A stretch of DNA of 64,000 bases, from positions 992,001 through 1,056,000 of the forward strand of contig NZ_WVVW01000001.1 of NCBI RefSeq assembly GCF_009857815.1, written 5' to 3'. Positions 51,595 to 61,775 of this stretch are shown in pieces. The notes under the pieces were generated by a model. The model was given only the letters and a program-made list of their open reading frames with translations. It did no database searches and had not been told where the DNA came from. How positions within the stretch are numbered: position 1 is the first letter of the stretch; each line of letters begins with the position of its first letter. This DNA comes from Pseudomaricurvus sp. HS19 (GTDB lineage Bacteria > Pseudomonadota > Gammaproteobacteria > Pseudomonadales > Cellvibrionaceae). Made by a program: the position numbers and the translations under genes.

Positions 51595-54099
51595 TTAACC
51601 GAATAACCCGAACTGGCGCGCGGTTATAGCCTCGAACGAGGTATCCAGGAAGTGCAGGATGCCATTGGCCAGGGGCGCAATCTGGCGTTCGATATAGGTG
51701 TCGTAATCCAGTGCCGAAGGAGCGTGCTCCAGCGGTTCCGGCCCCTTGACCGTCAGCAGGTAGCGAATCCAGCCGCCGCGCTCATAGCGGGGCGGCCTGC
51801 CCGTCGCCTGCAGCCACTCATCCGCCTTGCGGGCGGCCTGTACATGGGGCGGCACGTTGCGCTGGTATTCCGCCAGCGGCCGGCGAATGCGTTTGCGGTA
51901 GACCAGCTGCTGGTCACAGGCACCGCTGCGAATCTCTTCCAGGGTCTGCTGGATATAGTCCTCGAACGCCTCACCGGCAAATACCCGGCGGTAGAGTTCC
52001 CGTTGGAATTCCCGCGCCTTCTGTGTCCAGTCGGTGCGCACGGCTTCCAGTCCCTTGAACACCAGCTTGTCGCCATCCGCAGTCGCCACCAGTCCCGCGT
52101 AGCGCTTCTTGCTGCCGGTCTCGGCACCGCGAATGGTGGGCATGACAAACTTGCGGTAGTGGGTCTCGAATTCGATCTCCAGGTAGCTCTGCAGCTGGTA
52201 GTGCTCATCCAGGTGTTCGCGCCACCACTGGTTCAGGTAGAGGGCCAGCTCCCGCCCCACCTGCTGCATATCACCGCCCTCTTCCACACTGGCGCGCACA
52301 AACACCGAATCGGTATCGCCATATATGACCTGGTGCCCCTGCGCCTCAATCAGTTGGCGGGAGCGGGTCAGGATCTGGTGCCCCCGCAGCGTAATGGAGC
52401 TGGGCAGGCGGTAGTCGAAGAAACGGCAACCGGGCGTACCCAGCACACCGTAGAAGGAGTTCATGATGATCTTGATGGCCTGGGACATGGCCCCGTTGCC
52501 ATGCGCCTTGGCCTGGTCCCGCGCCGCCCACAGCTCACCGATAATGTCCGGTAACAGCGCCTCCTGCTTGGCAAACACGGCTCCGTTAAAGCCTGCCACC
52601 AACTGCTCGCGGTCGGGGTTGTCCGTCTCCAGCCTGTCCCGGCGCGGCTCATCGGTGACGCCCAGCACCTGCAGCCGGGCCTCGCCTGCCACCCGCGCCA
52701 GCGGATCGATTTTGAAGGTGCGCATGATGCTCGGGTACAGGGATTTAAAATCCAGCACCAGTACGTTTTCGTAGAGCCCGGGGATGGAGTCCATCACATA
52801 GCCGCCCGGGCTGCCCACCCCTTCGGGGTTCTCCTGCAGCATGGGAGCTACATAGCCACGGCGGTGCAACCTGGGCAGATAGCGGTGATCAAACGCCGCC
52901 ACCGAGCCGCCAAAGCGATCCAGTGCCAGTCCGGTCAGGCGTCCCCGCTCAATGGCAAAGTCCAGCAGTCTGGTGTGACAGAAGATATCCCACACCAGCT
53001 GGCAATCTTCCAGGTTATAGGCCGCCAGTGCCGGCTTGTCGTCCAGGAATTGTTCAGTGATGGTCTCGCCGCGGTGATCCACATCCTCGCTCAACTTGCC
53101 CCGCCCAAGCAGCTCATGGGCCACCGCATCCAGCGCAAAGCTCTCGAAGTTCCAGGTGGCGGAACGCAGTGTATCGATGCCATCCATGATCAGGCGTCCG
53201 GGACAGATCACCGTATAGTGGTTGTCATCTTCCCGCGACTGGCGCCACTCCAGGTTGCTGCCGTCGCGCCCCAGGGCCAGCCGCAATCGGAGGCTGTCGG
53301 CCTTGCGTTGCAGGAAACGCAGGTCGAAGTTGACCACATTCCAGCCGATGATGATGTCCGGGTTGCGCTCTTGGAACCATTGAAGGAACTGCTCCATCAG
53401 CTGCTGCTCATCGGTCACAAATTGCAGGTAAGGCTGATCAGCTGGCGCGTCCCCCTCACCGATCATCAGTACCAGTGCTTCGCGCTCATCGCTGTGACTA
53501 TGGGTAAGCAGCAGGCCGATGGAATAGAGGTGATCCCCCTCCATGGAGGTCTCGATATCCAGCGACAGCAATGAGAAGTGTGGCGCATAGGACGCCGGTT
53601 GCAGGCGCGGGTTGCGCAGGCGTCTGTAGCCGTCACCGGCGGTTTCGGTTGCCGCACTGCCGTCCACCGCCACTGGTCCGGTAATAAACCGCTCCATCAG
53701 GTAGCGGTCTGCCGGGGAGATATCGGCTTCCAGCGGCGTCAGTCCCTGTTTGCCCAGCAGGTCCCGGGCCCGGTAGAGGGTACGCTGCTCGCGAAAGTAG
53801 AGCGCCACCACCGGCTGCCGGGAAAAGTCCCGCAGCTCCACCGGTCGGGCTTCCCATACCGGGGTAATGGCCGGATGGTGGACGGAACGCCCCAGGTGCC
53901 GTTCCAGGATGGTTTGCGCCTGCGGCAATTGCGCCGCCGGCAGAAAGCAGACCGCAGTCTGCTCGTCGATCACCACCTGCAGGGGACCGGTCCGGGTGTG
54001 TACCCAATAACTCAGCTGCAGCTGGCGCAGTTTGCCGGGGCCACTGCGGATGGGCACATCATCCCAGTGGCGGCTGAGGATAAAACCGGGTTCAGGCAA
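51595..54099 (-). CDS. polB: DNA polymerase II (family B)
   Basis: An 834-residue family B polymerase, somewhat longer than E. coli Pol II (783). Exonuclease motif I LDIETSMEGDH is intact. Pol motif A (LDFKSLYPSIMRTF), motif B (KIIMNSFYGVLG) and motif C (YGDTDSVFV) are intact too. It is usually SOS-induced and restarts stalled forks; no LexA box is evident here. The start is a TTG, coming right after the upstream lipoprotein gene, so the two share a message. Confidence 0.95.
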   Translation of the reverse strand: MPEPGFILSRHWDDVPIRSGPGKLRQLQLSYWVHTRTGPLQVVIDEQTAVCFLPAAQLPQAQTILERHLGRSVHHPAITPVWEARPVELRDFSRQPVVALYFREQRTLYRARDLLGKQGLTPLEADISPADRYLMERFITGPVAVDGSAATETAGDGYRRLRNPRLQPASYAPHFSLLSLDIETSMEGDHLYSIGLLLTHSHSDEREALVLMIGEGDAPADQPYLQFVTDEQQLMEQFLQWFQERNPDIIIGWNVVNFDLRFLQRKADSLRLRLALGRDGSNLEWRQSREDDNHYTVICPGRLIMDGIDTLRSATWNFESFALDAVAHELLGRGKLSEDVDHRGETITEQFLDDKPALAAYNLEDCQLVWDIFCHTRLLDFAIERGRLTGLALDRFGGSVAAFDHRYLPRLHRRGYVAPMLQENPEGVGSPGGYVMDSIPGLYENVLVLDFKSLYPSIMRTFKIDPLARVAGEARLQVLGVTDEPRRDRLETDNPDREQLVAGFNGAVFAKQEALLPDIIGELWAARDQAKAHGNGAMSQAIKIIMNSFYGVLGTPGCRFFDYRLPSSITLRGHQILTRSRQLIEAQGHQVIYGDTDSVFVRASVEEGGDMQQVGRELALYLNQWWREHLDEHYQLQSYLEIEFETHYRKFVMPTIRGAETGSKKRYAGLVATADGDKLVFKGLEAVRTDWTQKAREFQRELYRRVFAGEAFEDYIQQTLEEIRSGACDQQLVYRKRIRRPLAEYQRNVPPHVQAARKADEWLQATGRPPRYERGGWIRYLLTVKGPEPLEHAPSALDYDTYIERQIAPLANGILHFLDTSFEAITARQFGLFG

Positions 54100-54102
54100 A
54101 AA

Positions 54103-54426
54103 TCAGGGGCACCGATAGACGTTGAAGGTCTGCTCACCCTCCCGGATGGGGCTGGCGGCAACGATAGTATTGCCACCCATTTTAAGCGCTTCGTTACGGC
54201 CCAGGGCAACCAGTTCTTCAGCCACCTTGGCATTGCGGCGATTGAAGATGGCAAGACTGTCCGCGGTCTGTGCTGTGGTACTGCCGATCTGTTCGCAACG
54301 ACGCACATCCGCCGCATTGGAAACGCGGATGCTATCGGAACCGGCGTGCGGCTGCACCCAGGTACAACCGGCGGTAACTCCGGCGATCAGTGAAGCGGCG
54401 ACCATCGCCCGACGAACTACTGACAT
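54103..54426 (-). CDS. DUF4156 lipoprotein
   Basis: A 107-residue lipoprotein of the DUF4156 family. The signal peptide ends in lipobox VTAGC. The mature part has SIRVSNAADVRRCEQIG and LGRNEALKMGGNTIVAASPIREGEQTFNVYRC, with two Cys that could pair. Function is unknown. A good GGAG lies before the ATG. It ends 3 bases upstream of polB. Confidence 0.88.
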   Translation of the reverse strand: MSVVRRAMVAASLIAGVTAGCTWVQPHAGSDSIRVSNAADVRRCEQIGSTTAQTADSLAIFNRRNAKVAEELVALGRNEALKMGGNTIVAASPIREGEQTFNVYRCP

Positions 54427-54624
54427 ACTTCCACTCCTGTTTTGACGCAATTGCTGTAGGATAAAAAAGGCGCCATTTTACCTGAGGAACTCCATGGATA
54501 CAGAGGTGGGATGGCATTAGTGCGACGCAGTCCACCATTGAAAAAGGAGGACGATTGTGCGACAACCTCATACCAATAAGATCCGGGAAATAGTATCCCT
54601 TACAGAACGCAGCAGGATGTACCC

Positions 54625-55557
54625 ATGAGCAGTAAGCTGGAGCAGTTAAAAGCCATTACCGATGTTGTTGCCGACACTGGCGATATCGAAGCCATCGCCC
54701 GTTTTCAACCACTGGATGCCACCACCAACCCCTCCCTGCTGCTCAAGGCTGCACAACTGCCAGCCTATGCCCACCTGCTGCACGAATCCCTGGAAACCGC
54801 TGGCGGTGACCCTGTGGCAGCCTGTGATCACCTCGCTGTGGCCATTGGTGCGGAGATCGTCAAACTGGTTCCCGGTCGCGTCTCCACCGAGGTGGATGCG
54901 CGCCTCTCTTTCGACACCCAGGCCACCATCAACAAGGCGCGCCAGCTGATTGAGCTCTACGCCAGCCGCGGCATTGATCGCTCCCGCATCCTGATCAAGA
55001 TCGCCTCTACCTGGGAGGGCATCAATGCCGCACGGGTACTGGAACAGGAAGGCATCAACTGTAACCTCACGCTGCTGTTCAGCTTCGCCCAGGCAGTAGC
55101 CTGTGCCGACGCCGGTGCCACCCTGATCTCGCCCTTTGTGGGCCGGATTCTCGATTGGTACAAGGCCAACCAACCGCAACTCAGCTTCGCCGCTGACCGC
55201 GATCCCGGTGTGGAGTCGGTGACCCGTATCTACAACTACTACAAGCAGCACGGCTACAACACCATTGTGATGGGCGCCAGCTTCCGCAATACCGATGAAA
55301 TCGAAGGCCTGGCCGGTTGTGACCGCCTCACCATCAGCCCGCAGCTGCTGGCCGAACTGGCCGATGACCAGGGCGAACTGCAACGCCGCCTCAGCAGCGA
55401 TAACAGTGGCGAGCCCCAGAGCCGGATCAGCTATGATGAGCCCGGCTTCCGCCTTGCCATGAACGAAGACGCCATGGCCACCGAGAAACTGGCGGAAGGT
55501 ATCCGTAACTTTATCGCCGACCAGGTGAAACTGGAGAACCTGTTGCGCGACCTGTAA
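54625..55557 (+). CDS. talB: Transaldolase
   Basis: A 310-residue transaldolase of the TalB type, moving a dihydroxyacetone unit between sedoheptulose-7-phosphate and glyceraldehyde-3-phosphate in the pentose phosphate pathway. The Schiff-base lysine is in [13 protein letters not shown] (about residue 130), and [12 protein letters not shown] is at the start. It is divergent from the DUF4156-polB pair. Confidence 0.97.
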   Translation: MSSKLEQLKAITDVVADTGDIEAIARFQPLDATTNPSLLLKAAQLPAYAHLLHESLETAGGDPVAACDHLAVAIGAEIVKLVPGRVSTEVDARLSFDTQATINKARQLIELYASRGIDRSRILIKIASTWEGINAARVLEQEGINCNLTLLFSFAQAVACADAGATLISPFVGRILDWYKANQPQLSFAADRDPGVESVTRIYNYYKQHGYNTIVMGASFRNTDEIEGLAGCDRLTISPQLLAELADDQGELQRRLSSDNSGEPQSRISYDEPGFRLAMNEDAMATEKLAEGIRNFIADQVKLENLLRDL

Positions 55558-55620
55558 CCCGACAGGCACGCCAGGCCAACCGCGCCATCAGCTGCCGTAG
55601 CAAGCCAGATGGCAGCCCGG

Positions 55621-55660
55621 CCAAACAAAAAAGGACGCAATTGCGTCCTTTTTTGTTTGG
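55621..55660. terminator. Bidirectional rho-independent terminator
   Basis: A perfect 40-base palindrome: a GGACGCAATTGCGTCC core with A- and T-runs on each side. It ends talB from the left and rluB from the right. Confidence 0.92.
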
Positions 55661-55693
55661 TATCCCGGATGGTTCTTCTGGTATCCCGGATGG
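55659..55693 (+). repeat. Direct repeat beside the talB/rluB terminator
   Basis: GGTATCCCGGATGG occurs at 55659-55672 and again at 55680-55693, a 21-base period. It lies in the 3' region of rluB and may be a remnant of a duplication. Confidence 0.7.
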
Positions 55694-55710
55694 CCTGAAC
55701 CAACGGCAGG

Positions 55711-56583
55711 TCACTCCGAAGAGGAAGGCCGCCGCGTGCGTGGCCGCGGATTGCCCGCCCGTGGCCCCTTGGCCTTGAGGCGCTTCACCTGGCGATCCCG
55801 CTCCACATCCTTCTGCCGCGAGGTGGGGCTGGGACGTGGTGGTTTAACACCGGCGGTCTGGCAGAGATCAGAGATCTCCTTGTGATTGAGTTCGATCCAC
55901 TGCCCCACCCGCACGTGGGACGGAATAAAGATATTGCCGTAGCGTACCCGCTTCAGGCGACTCACCTTGACACCCTGCGACTCCCACAGGCGTCGCACTT
56001 CGCGATTACGACCTTCCATCACTACACAGTAGAACCAGCGGTTGGAGCCCTCACCGGAACCATCGACGATATCGGTAAACTTGGCCATGCCATCCTCCAG
56101 CAGCACACCATCGCGCAAACGCTGCTTCATATCGTTGTCCACGTCACCCTGGATACGCACCAGGTATTCGCGGTCAATCATGGAGGATGGGTGCATCAGC
56201 TTGTTGGCCAGTTCACCGTCATTGGTGAACAGCAACAGGCCGCTGGTGTTGTAGTCGAGGCGGCCGACAGAAATCCAGCGTTCGCTCTTCAGCTCCGGCA
56301 GGCTTTCATACACGGTACGGCGTCCTTCCGGGTCAGAGCGGGAACAGATCTCCCCTTCCGGCTTGTTGTAGAGGATGACCCGCAACTCGGTTTTGTTGGG
56401 CTCCTGCAGACGAATGCGACGGCCGTCCACCGTAACCTTGTCGGTCACCGTAACGCGATCGCCCAGCTGCGCCACCTGACCGTTGACGTGCACACGTCCC
56501 GCGGCAATAGCGCGCTCCATCTCGCGGCGCGAACCCACCCCTTCGCGGGCCAACACCTTCTGTAACTTTTCGTCTTTTTGCAT
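55711..56583 (-). CDS. rluB: 23S rRNA pseudouridine synthase RluB
   Basis: A 290-residue RluB-type enzyme converting U2605 of 23S rRNA to pseudouridine. An S4 domain (residues 4-60, LQKVLAREGVGSRREMERAI) is followed by the catalytic GRLDYNTSGLLLFTNDG, with the active Asp. The last 50 residues are rich in Arg, Lys and Pro and seem disordered. It is the third gene of the scpA-scpB-rluB group. Confidence 0.95.
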   Translation of the reverse strand: MQKDEKLQKVLAREGVGSRREMERAIAAGRVHVNGQVAQLGDRVTVTDKVTVDGRRIRLQEPNKTELRVILYNKPEGEICSRSDPEGRRTVYESLPELKSERWISVGRLDYNTSGLLLFTNDGELANKLMHPSSMIDREYLVRIQGDVDNDMKQRLRDGVLLEDGMAKFTDIVDGSGEGSNRWFYCVVMEGRNREVRRLWESQGVKVSRLKRVRYGNIFIPSHVRVGQWIELNHKEISDLCQTAGVKPPRPSPTSRQKDVERDRQVKRLKAKGPRAGNPRPRTRRPSSSE

Positions 56584-56650
56584 AGCTCTCTTACAACGTC
56601 ACCCCCGGCTCAGTGTGAACCAGGGGATACCACCGCGCAGGGTGGCAGTA

Positions 56651-57496
56651 TTAATCAAATACAGAGGGGCCGGATGGCTGGCGAAAACGATCATCTTCGT
56701 CGTCTTCGTCCTCGTCGGCAAACACCGGGATCGGTGCGGCCGGCTCCTCCAGCTCCTCTTCGCTCATGCCATCATCGGCAAAGCTGCTGTGTTCTTCGTC
56801 GGTCTCGCTGACTTCTGCTGCAGCGTCTTCGACAACGATGACGGCCTCGTCAGTCTCCGGCACCGTGGCGTCGGCATCTGCCTCCGCGCCTTCGGAATCG
56901 GCTGCGGGCGCGCCCTCACCACCACCCAGGTCCAGCTCGGCGTTGAGCTGGTCAATATCCTGCAGCTCGCTCAGCGACGGCAGGTCTTCCAGGCTCTTCA
57001 GGTTAAAGTAGTCCAGGAAGTGCCGTGTCGTGGCATAGAGCGATGGACGCCCGGGCACATCACGATGGCCAACCACCTTGATCCACTCACGCTCGGAGAG
57101 CGTCTTGATGATGTGCGAGCTCACCGCCACACCGCGAATCTCTTCAATATCGCCCCGGGTAATCGGCTGACGGTAGGCAATCAGCGCCAGGGTTTCCAGC
57201 AAGGCGCGGGAGTATTTCTGCGGTTTCTCTTCCCACAGGCGATTGACCCAGGGTGCCATCTCGTTGCGCACCTGCAGGCGCCAACCGCTGGCCACCTCTT
57301 TCAGTTCAAAGCCACGCCCGGCACACTCGGCCTGCAGCTCTTCCAGTGCCGCACGAATCTGCTCCCGCTCAGGCGCTTCGCGGGTTTCATCCTCACCCTC
57401 AAACAGCGACAGCAGTTTATCGACGCTCAGCGGCTGTCCTGCGGCCAGCAGGGCGGCCTCAATGATCTGGCGTAACAGCTGGGGTTCAAAACTCAT
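56651..57496 (-). CDS. scpB: Segregation and condensation protein B
   Basis: A 281-residue ScpB, partner of SMC/ScpA in chromosome compaction. Two winged-helix domains occupy about residues 5-165 ([21 protein letters not shown], and [21 protein letters not shown]). The final 110 residues are strongly acidic and low in complexity (Glu/Asp/Ala-rich), longer than in E. coli-type relatives. Confidence 0.95.
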   Translation of the reverse strand: MSFEPQLLRQIIEAALLAAGQPLSVDKLLSLFEGEDETREAPEREQIRAALEELQAECAGRGFELKEVASGWRLQVRNEMAPWVNRLWEEKPQKYSRALLETLALIAYRQPITRGDIEEIRGVAVSSHIIKTLSEREWIKVVGHRDVPGRPSLYATTRHFLDYFNLKSLEDLPSLSELQDIDQLNAELDLGGGEGAPAADSEGAEADADATVPETDEAVIVVEDAAAEVSETDEEHSSFADDGMSEEELEEPAAPIPVFADEDEDDEDDRFRQPSGPSVFD

Positions 57497-57579
57497 TGGG
57501 ACTCACTCAATATCCTGGCTTAATTATTGTTGGCTCTGTGGGTTCCGCCTGCCGGTTCCCGATGGCAGCTGGCGCTCCA

Positions 57580-58548
57580 TCACTCTACCGAATCAAACTC
57601 TTCCTGCGGCTCGAATGACTGGCTGCGGGCCTTGACGTGAATCGCGGCAAAGTGATCCGTCTGGATAATCTCCACCAGCTGCTCCTTGATCAGTTCCATC
57701 ACCGCCAGGAAGGTCACCACCACCCCGAGACGCCCCTCTTCCACCCGGAACAGCGCCACAAACGGCACAAACTGGCGACCACTGAGGCGATCCAGTACCT
57801 GGGTCATGCGCTCACGGGTGGAGAGTCGCTCCCGTTCAACGTGATGGCTCTCGAACATATCCGCCCGCCGCAGCACTTCCGCCAGGGCCAGCAGGATCTC
57901 TTTCATGTCGACATCCGGATCCGGGCGGGTCAAGGCCCTGTCCGGTGCCTGTGCAGACGCTTGGTGCAGGTCACGGCCCAGCCGGGGAACCTCATCCAGG
58001 TCCTCAGCGGCCTGCTTGAAGCGCTCGTACTCCTGCAGGCGACGAATCAGGTTGGCTCGCGGATCATCCTCTTCCTCGTCCGCTTCCTGGGAACGGGGCA
58101 GCAGCATGCGCGACTTGATCTCGGCCAGCATGGCCGCCATCACCAGGTACTCAGCCGCCAGTTCAAACTGCATCGCCTCCATCATCTCCACGTAGGCGAC
58201 GTATTGATGGGTGATTTCCGCTACGTTGATCTCGAGAATATCGAGGTTCTGGCGACGAATCAGGTAGAGCAGCAGGTCCAGCGGACCTTCGAAGGCCTCC
58301 AGAATCACTTCCAGGGCATCCGGTGGGATATACAGATCTTTGGGGAGCTGGGTAAAGGCCTTGCCGTTCACCAGTGCGAAGGGCATTTCGGCCTGTTCCG
58401 GGCGGGACGGATGCGATTCGTCGTCGGCCTGCGGAGCCTCGTCTGCGCCTGCCTGTGCACCCTCTGTAACCGTCAGAGGCTCAGGTTGCTGCTCCACGGC
58501 GTCTGCCGCGGCCTCATCCATCTTTTCGAGGTCCAGCTCAGTGGTCAC
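57580..58548 (-). CDS. scpA: Segregation and condensation protein A
   Basis: A 322-residue ScpA kleisin. The core FEGPLDLLLYLIRRQNLDILEI is at about residues 90-111, followed by TQVLDRLSGRQFVPFVALF and the C-terminal winged helix FLAVMELIKEQLVEI. An acidic N-terminal extension of about 60 residues precedes the usual start. The start codon is GTG. It is first in the scpA-scpB-rluB group. Confidence 0.95.
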   Translation of the reverse strand: MTTELDLEKMDEAAADAVEQQPEPLTVTEGAQAGADEAPQADDESHPSRPEQAEMPFALVNGKAFTQLPKDLYIPPDALEVILEAFEGPLDLLLYLIRRQNLDILEINVAEITHQYVAYVEMMEAMQFELAAEYLVMAAMLAEIKSRMLLPRSQEADEEEDDPRANLIRRLQEYERFKQAAEDLDEVPRLGRDLHQASAQAPDRALTRPDPDVDMKEILLALAEVLRRADMFESHHVERERLSTRERMTQVLDRLSGRQFVPFVALFRVEEGRLGVVVTFLAVMELIKEQLVEIIQTDHFAAIHVKARSQSFEPQEEFDSVE

Positions 58549-58782
58549 AGTTTGCCCTTTTTGCCTGATGTCATAACGCCCCTATTATCGGTCTTGTAAC
58601 GGTCGATGACCGGCTGGCTGCCAGTCCAGAAACCATCACGGCAACCGTCCCCGGGGCGCTGTTTTCAACCCGCCGTCCCCCGTGGGTTCGGCGTTATCGC
58701 GCCCCCCTGCCAATACGACAGAAGAAGCTCGGCATTATAGACATTAAGCTGCCGTCATGACAGCTCTGACAGGGCGACGGCC

Positions 58783-59403
58783 TTATTCGAAGTCGCTGAC
58801 ATCCCCACAGCCACGGCGCAGTACTTCCGGGGTCTCGCCGGTCATATCCACCACGCTGGTGGCCTCCATACCGCAGAAACCGCCATCGATCACCAATTCC
58901 AGCTGATGCTCGAGGGTGTCACGAATGTCATAGGGGTCTGTGAGGGGGAATTCATCGCCTGGCATCAACAGCGAACTGGTCATCAGCGGTTCACCCAGCT
59001 CCTCCAGCAGTGCCTGCGCGATAGGGCTGGCCGGCACGCGCATGCCGATGGTCTTGCGCTTGGGGTGCATCAGGCGCTTGGGCACCTCGGAGGTGGCCTC
59101 GAGGATAAAGGTGAAAGGCCCCGGGGTGTGATTCTTGATGGCGCGAAAGATCTGGTTGTCCACCTTGGCAAAGGTGGCCAGCTCGGAGAGATCACGGCAC
59201 ATCAGGGTGAAGTTGTGGTGCTTGTCCAACTGGCGGATGGCCCGGATGCGATCCAGGGCCATCTTGTCACCGATATGACAGCCAAGGGCATAGGCACAAT
59301 CAGTGGGATAGGCCACCAGCCCGCCCTTGCGGATGATCTCTACCGCCTGCTTGATCAATCGGGCCTGCGGATTTTCCGGGTGAATCTGAAAGAATTGTGC
59401 CAC
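58783..59403 (-). CDS. yciO: YciO/Sua5-like threonylcarbamoyl-AMP synthase family protein
   Basis: A 206-residue member of the Sua5/YciO/YrdC family. The core is GGLVAYPTDCAYALGCHIGDK, then HHNFTLMCRDLSELATFAKV and PKRKTIGMRVPASPIAQALL. YciO is the paralogue whose own role is less clear than that of TsaC. It is on the same strand as rnaM, in the order seen across gammaproteobacteria. Confidence 0.93.
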   Translation of the reverse strand: MAQFFQIHPENPQARLIKQAVEIIRKGGLVAYPTDCAYALGCHIGDKMALDRIRAIRQLDKHHNFTLMCRDLSELATFAKVDNQIFRAIKNHTPGPFTFILEATSEVPKRLMHPKRKTIGMRVPASPIAQALLEELGEPLMTSSLLMPGDEFPLTDPYDIRDTLEHQLELVIDGGFCGMEATSVVDMTGETPEVLRRGCGDVSDFE

Positions 59404-59571
59404 TCGGGGCCCCCTGAGCTGTTGTTCTTCTATCCGGCGCTGGTTGTTTGCGCCCTGCTGGCAGCGTCCTGAAACCCCTGCCGGCAGCGGCCTGACACCT
59501 TGTACCTTGCTGGCAGCGCCCTTTTGGCGCGCGACATTACCTGCTCACCCGCGAGGTTACAAGCTCCACCG

Positions 59572-60396
59572 TCAAAAGCGCTCCCATACGGGGGTGCAAC
59601 TCTCCGGCAGCGGCGGCATGACACCGAGGTCCTGCCAACTCTGGCCCGGGAAATGAAAATCGCTGCCGCAGGAGGCCAGCAGTTCGTAGCGTGCCGCCAA
59701 CTGCTGCATATCGCGGGTAACATTGGCGTTCTGGTTACCGCTCACCACTTCGATACCCTCGCCACCTACGTCGCGGAACTCTTCCACCATCGCCCGCAGG
59801 CGGGTGCGGGTGACCTTGTACTTGTCCGGATGGGCCAGCACCGCCAGGCCGCCCGCGGCGCGAATCCAGCCAATCGCCTCTTCCATTACGGGCCAGCTCT
59901 GTTTCACGTCACCGGGCTTGCCGGTGCCCAGATAGCGCTTGAAAGCGCCGTCGATATCCGCCACCAGCCCCTGTTCCACCAGATACTGGGCAAAGTGGGG
60001 GCGACCGACCATGCCACCCTCCCCCGCCAACCGGCAGGCTCCCTCAAACGAACCCTCAATGCCCAGCTTGGCCAGCTTTTCTCCGATCAGCTGCGCCCGC
60101 TCCCAGCGGGTTATCTCCTGCTGTTCGACGGCCTGCAGCAACTGCGGGTGCTGCGGGTCGAAATTAAGGCCAACCACATGCACCCCGCGCCCCTCCCAGC
60201 GGCAGGAGAACTCGATACCGGGTACCAGCCGGATACCCACCTCTTCTGCAGTAGCGGCAGCTTCAGGAAGACCGTTAAGGGTGTCGTGATCGGTGAGGGC
60301 AAGAACCGTAACATTGCGTTCCCGCGCCCGGCGCACCAGGTCGGCCGGACTCAACTGACCATCGGAACAGGTGCTGTGACAGTGTAAATCGTACAA
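59572..60396 (-). CDS. rnaM: PHP-domain 5'-3' exoribonuclease / nucleotide phosphatase RnaM (YciV)
   Basis: A 274-residue PHP phosphoesterase. The metal-site motifs are DLHCHSTCSDG at the start and ALTDHDTLNGL, then PGIEFSCRWEGRGVHVV. E. coli YciV/RnaM matures the 5' ends of 5S and other rRNAs. I chose the TTG at 60396, which lies six bases after AGAGG; the frame extends further upstream without a good start. Confidence 0.92.
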   Translation of the reverse strand: MYDLHCHSTCSDGQLSPADLVRRARERNVTVLALTDHDTLNGLPEAAATAEEVGIRLVPGIEFSCRWEGRGVHVVGLNFDPQHPQLLQAVEQQEITRWERAQLIGEKLAKLGIEGSFEGACRLAGEGGMVGRPHFAQYLVEQGLVADIDGAFKRYLGTGKPGDVKQSWPVMEEAIGWIRAAGGLAVLAHPDKYKVTRTRLRAMVEEFRDVGGEGIEVVSGNQNANVTRDMQQLAARYELLASCGSDFHFPGQSWQDLGVMPPLPESCTPVWERF

Positions 60397-60594
60397 GTGA
60401 TACCTCTGAATGGGGAACTGCGCGCCGCTGACACACCCCCTGTGTACCAATACAGACTGCAACAATGAACCTTATGCCAGACGCAGAGTCAAAACGCGCC
60501 TGCAATCGCCAACCGGTACCGCTCTGTTGCTGGCCAAATGGCCCTGAGCGGTTAGAATAGGCTTCGCGCAAGGCCGAACCTACAAAGGACTACT

Positions 60595-61296
60595 ATGACA
60601 CAAGCGCCCACCGAACCCAAACGCGAGAGCCTGCTGCTGAACCTGTTGCTGAACGTGGTTATCCCTACGCTCATCCTCACCAAACTCAGCGGCGATGCCT
60701 GGCTCGGCACCAAATGGGCCGTTGTGGTAGCCCTGGCCTTCCCGGTTCTCTATGGCCTCAACGATTTCCGCCACACCCGCAAGGTAAACCTATTCTCGGC
60801 GCTGGGCGTTTTCAGTGTGGTGATGACCGGAGGCATGAGCCTGCTGGAGCTGGATCCCAAGTACATTGCTTATAAGGAAGCCGGTGTTCCTGCCGTTTTT
60901 GGCCTGGCGACCCTGCTCTCCCTCAAGACCCGCTTCCCCCTGATCCGCACCTTTCTCTACAACGACAAGATCCTGCAGGTTGACAAGGTGCGCACCGCGC
61001 TCGAACAGCACCAGACCGAAATCGCCTTCGAGTCAGCCCTGCGCAACGCCAACTACCTGGTGGCAGCCTCCTTCTTCCTGTCATCAGTGCTCAACTACGG
61101 CCTCGCCAGATACCTGCTGGTCAGCCCACCGGGCACAGAGGCTTTTAACGCCGAGCTGGGCAAGATGACGGCCCTCAGTTTTCCTGTCATTGCCGTTCCG
61201 GCCATGCTGGTCATGATGGGCGCGTTGATGTACCTCTTCAGTCGCATCAAGCACCTCACTCACCTGACCCTTGATGACATCCTGATTCAACAATAA
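60595..61296 (+). CDS. VC0807-family inner-membrane protein
   Basis: A 233-residue membrane protein with about six helices ([57 protein letters not shown]). I assign it to the VC0807 family. Function is unknown. In relatives this position, between rnaM and yciI, is taken by yciB/ispZ, also a membrane protein of about 180 residues. It may be an unrelated replacement. Confidence 0.85.
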   Translation: MTQAPTEPKRESLLLNLLLNVVIPTLILTKLSGDAWLGTKWAVVVALAFPVLYGLNDFRHTRKVNLFSALGVFSVVMTGGMSLLELDPKYIAYKEAGVPAVFGLATLLSLKTRFPLIRTFLYNDKILQVDKVRTALEQHQTEIAFESALRNANYLVAASFFLSSVLNYGLARYLLVSPPGTEAFNAELGKMTALSFPVIAVPAMLVMMGALMYLFSRIKHLTHLTLDDILIQQ

Positions 61297-61348
61297 CCAC
61301 ACAGCGGCCCGCCAACCCGGGCCGCACCTGACCCTATCCGGAGATTTC

Positions 61349-61648
61349 ATGTTTTACGCCATCATCAGTGAAGACGTCGCCAACAGCCTGCCCCTGCGCA
61401 AGAAGATCCGTCCTGCGCACCTGGCCCGGCTGGAAGCCTTGCACTCGGAAGGACGTCTGTTACTGGCCGGACCTCACCCTGCCATTGACAGTGAGGACCC
61501 CGGTGAAGCCGGCTTCACCGGCAGTCTGGTGGTAGCCGAATTCGGTTCACTGGAAGAGGCTCAGGCGTGGGCTGATACAGACCCGTACCTGACCGGCGGC
61601 GTCTACGCCCACGTGGTGGTGAAGCCGTTCAAGAAGGTGCTGCCCTGA
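61349..61648 (+). CDS. yciI: YciI family protein
   Basis: A 99-residue dimeric ferredoxin-like-fold protein. The family core is in place: R[24 protein letters not shown] and [20 protein letters not shown], with the Asp/His pair of the putative active site. The function is not known. It lies 52 bases after the VC0807-family gene. Confidence 0.94.
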   Translation: MFYAIISEDVANSLPLRKKIRPAHLARLEALHSEGRLLLAGPHPAIDSEDPGEAGFTGSLVVAEFGSLEEAQAWADTDPYLTGGVYAHVVVKPFKKVLP

Positions 61649-61775
61649 GCCGCAATGCCGGCTGATACAGCAAACGGACCGAGCGCACAATTACACACAA
61701 CGGATCGTGCCTTTACCGTTATTTTTCAGTAGCTTTACGCTGTTTTTTTCGCAACCCCTGAACGGAAGATTTGCC

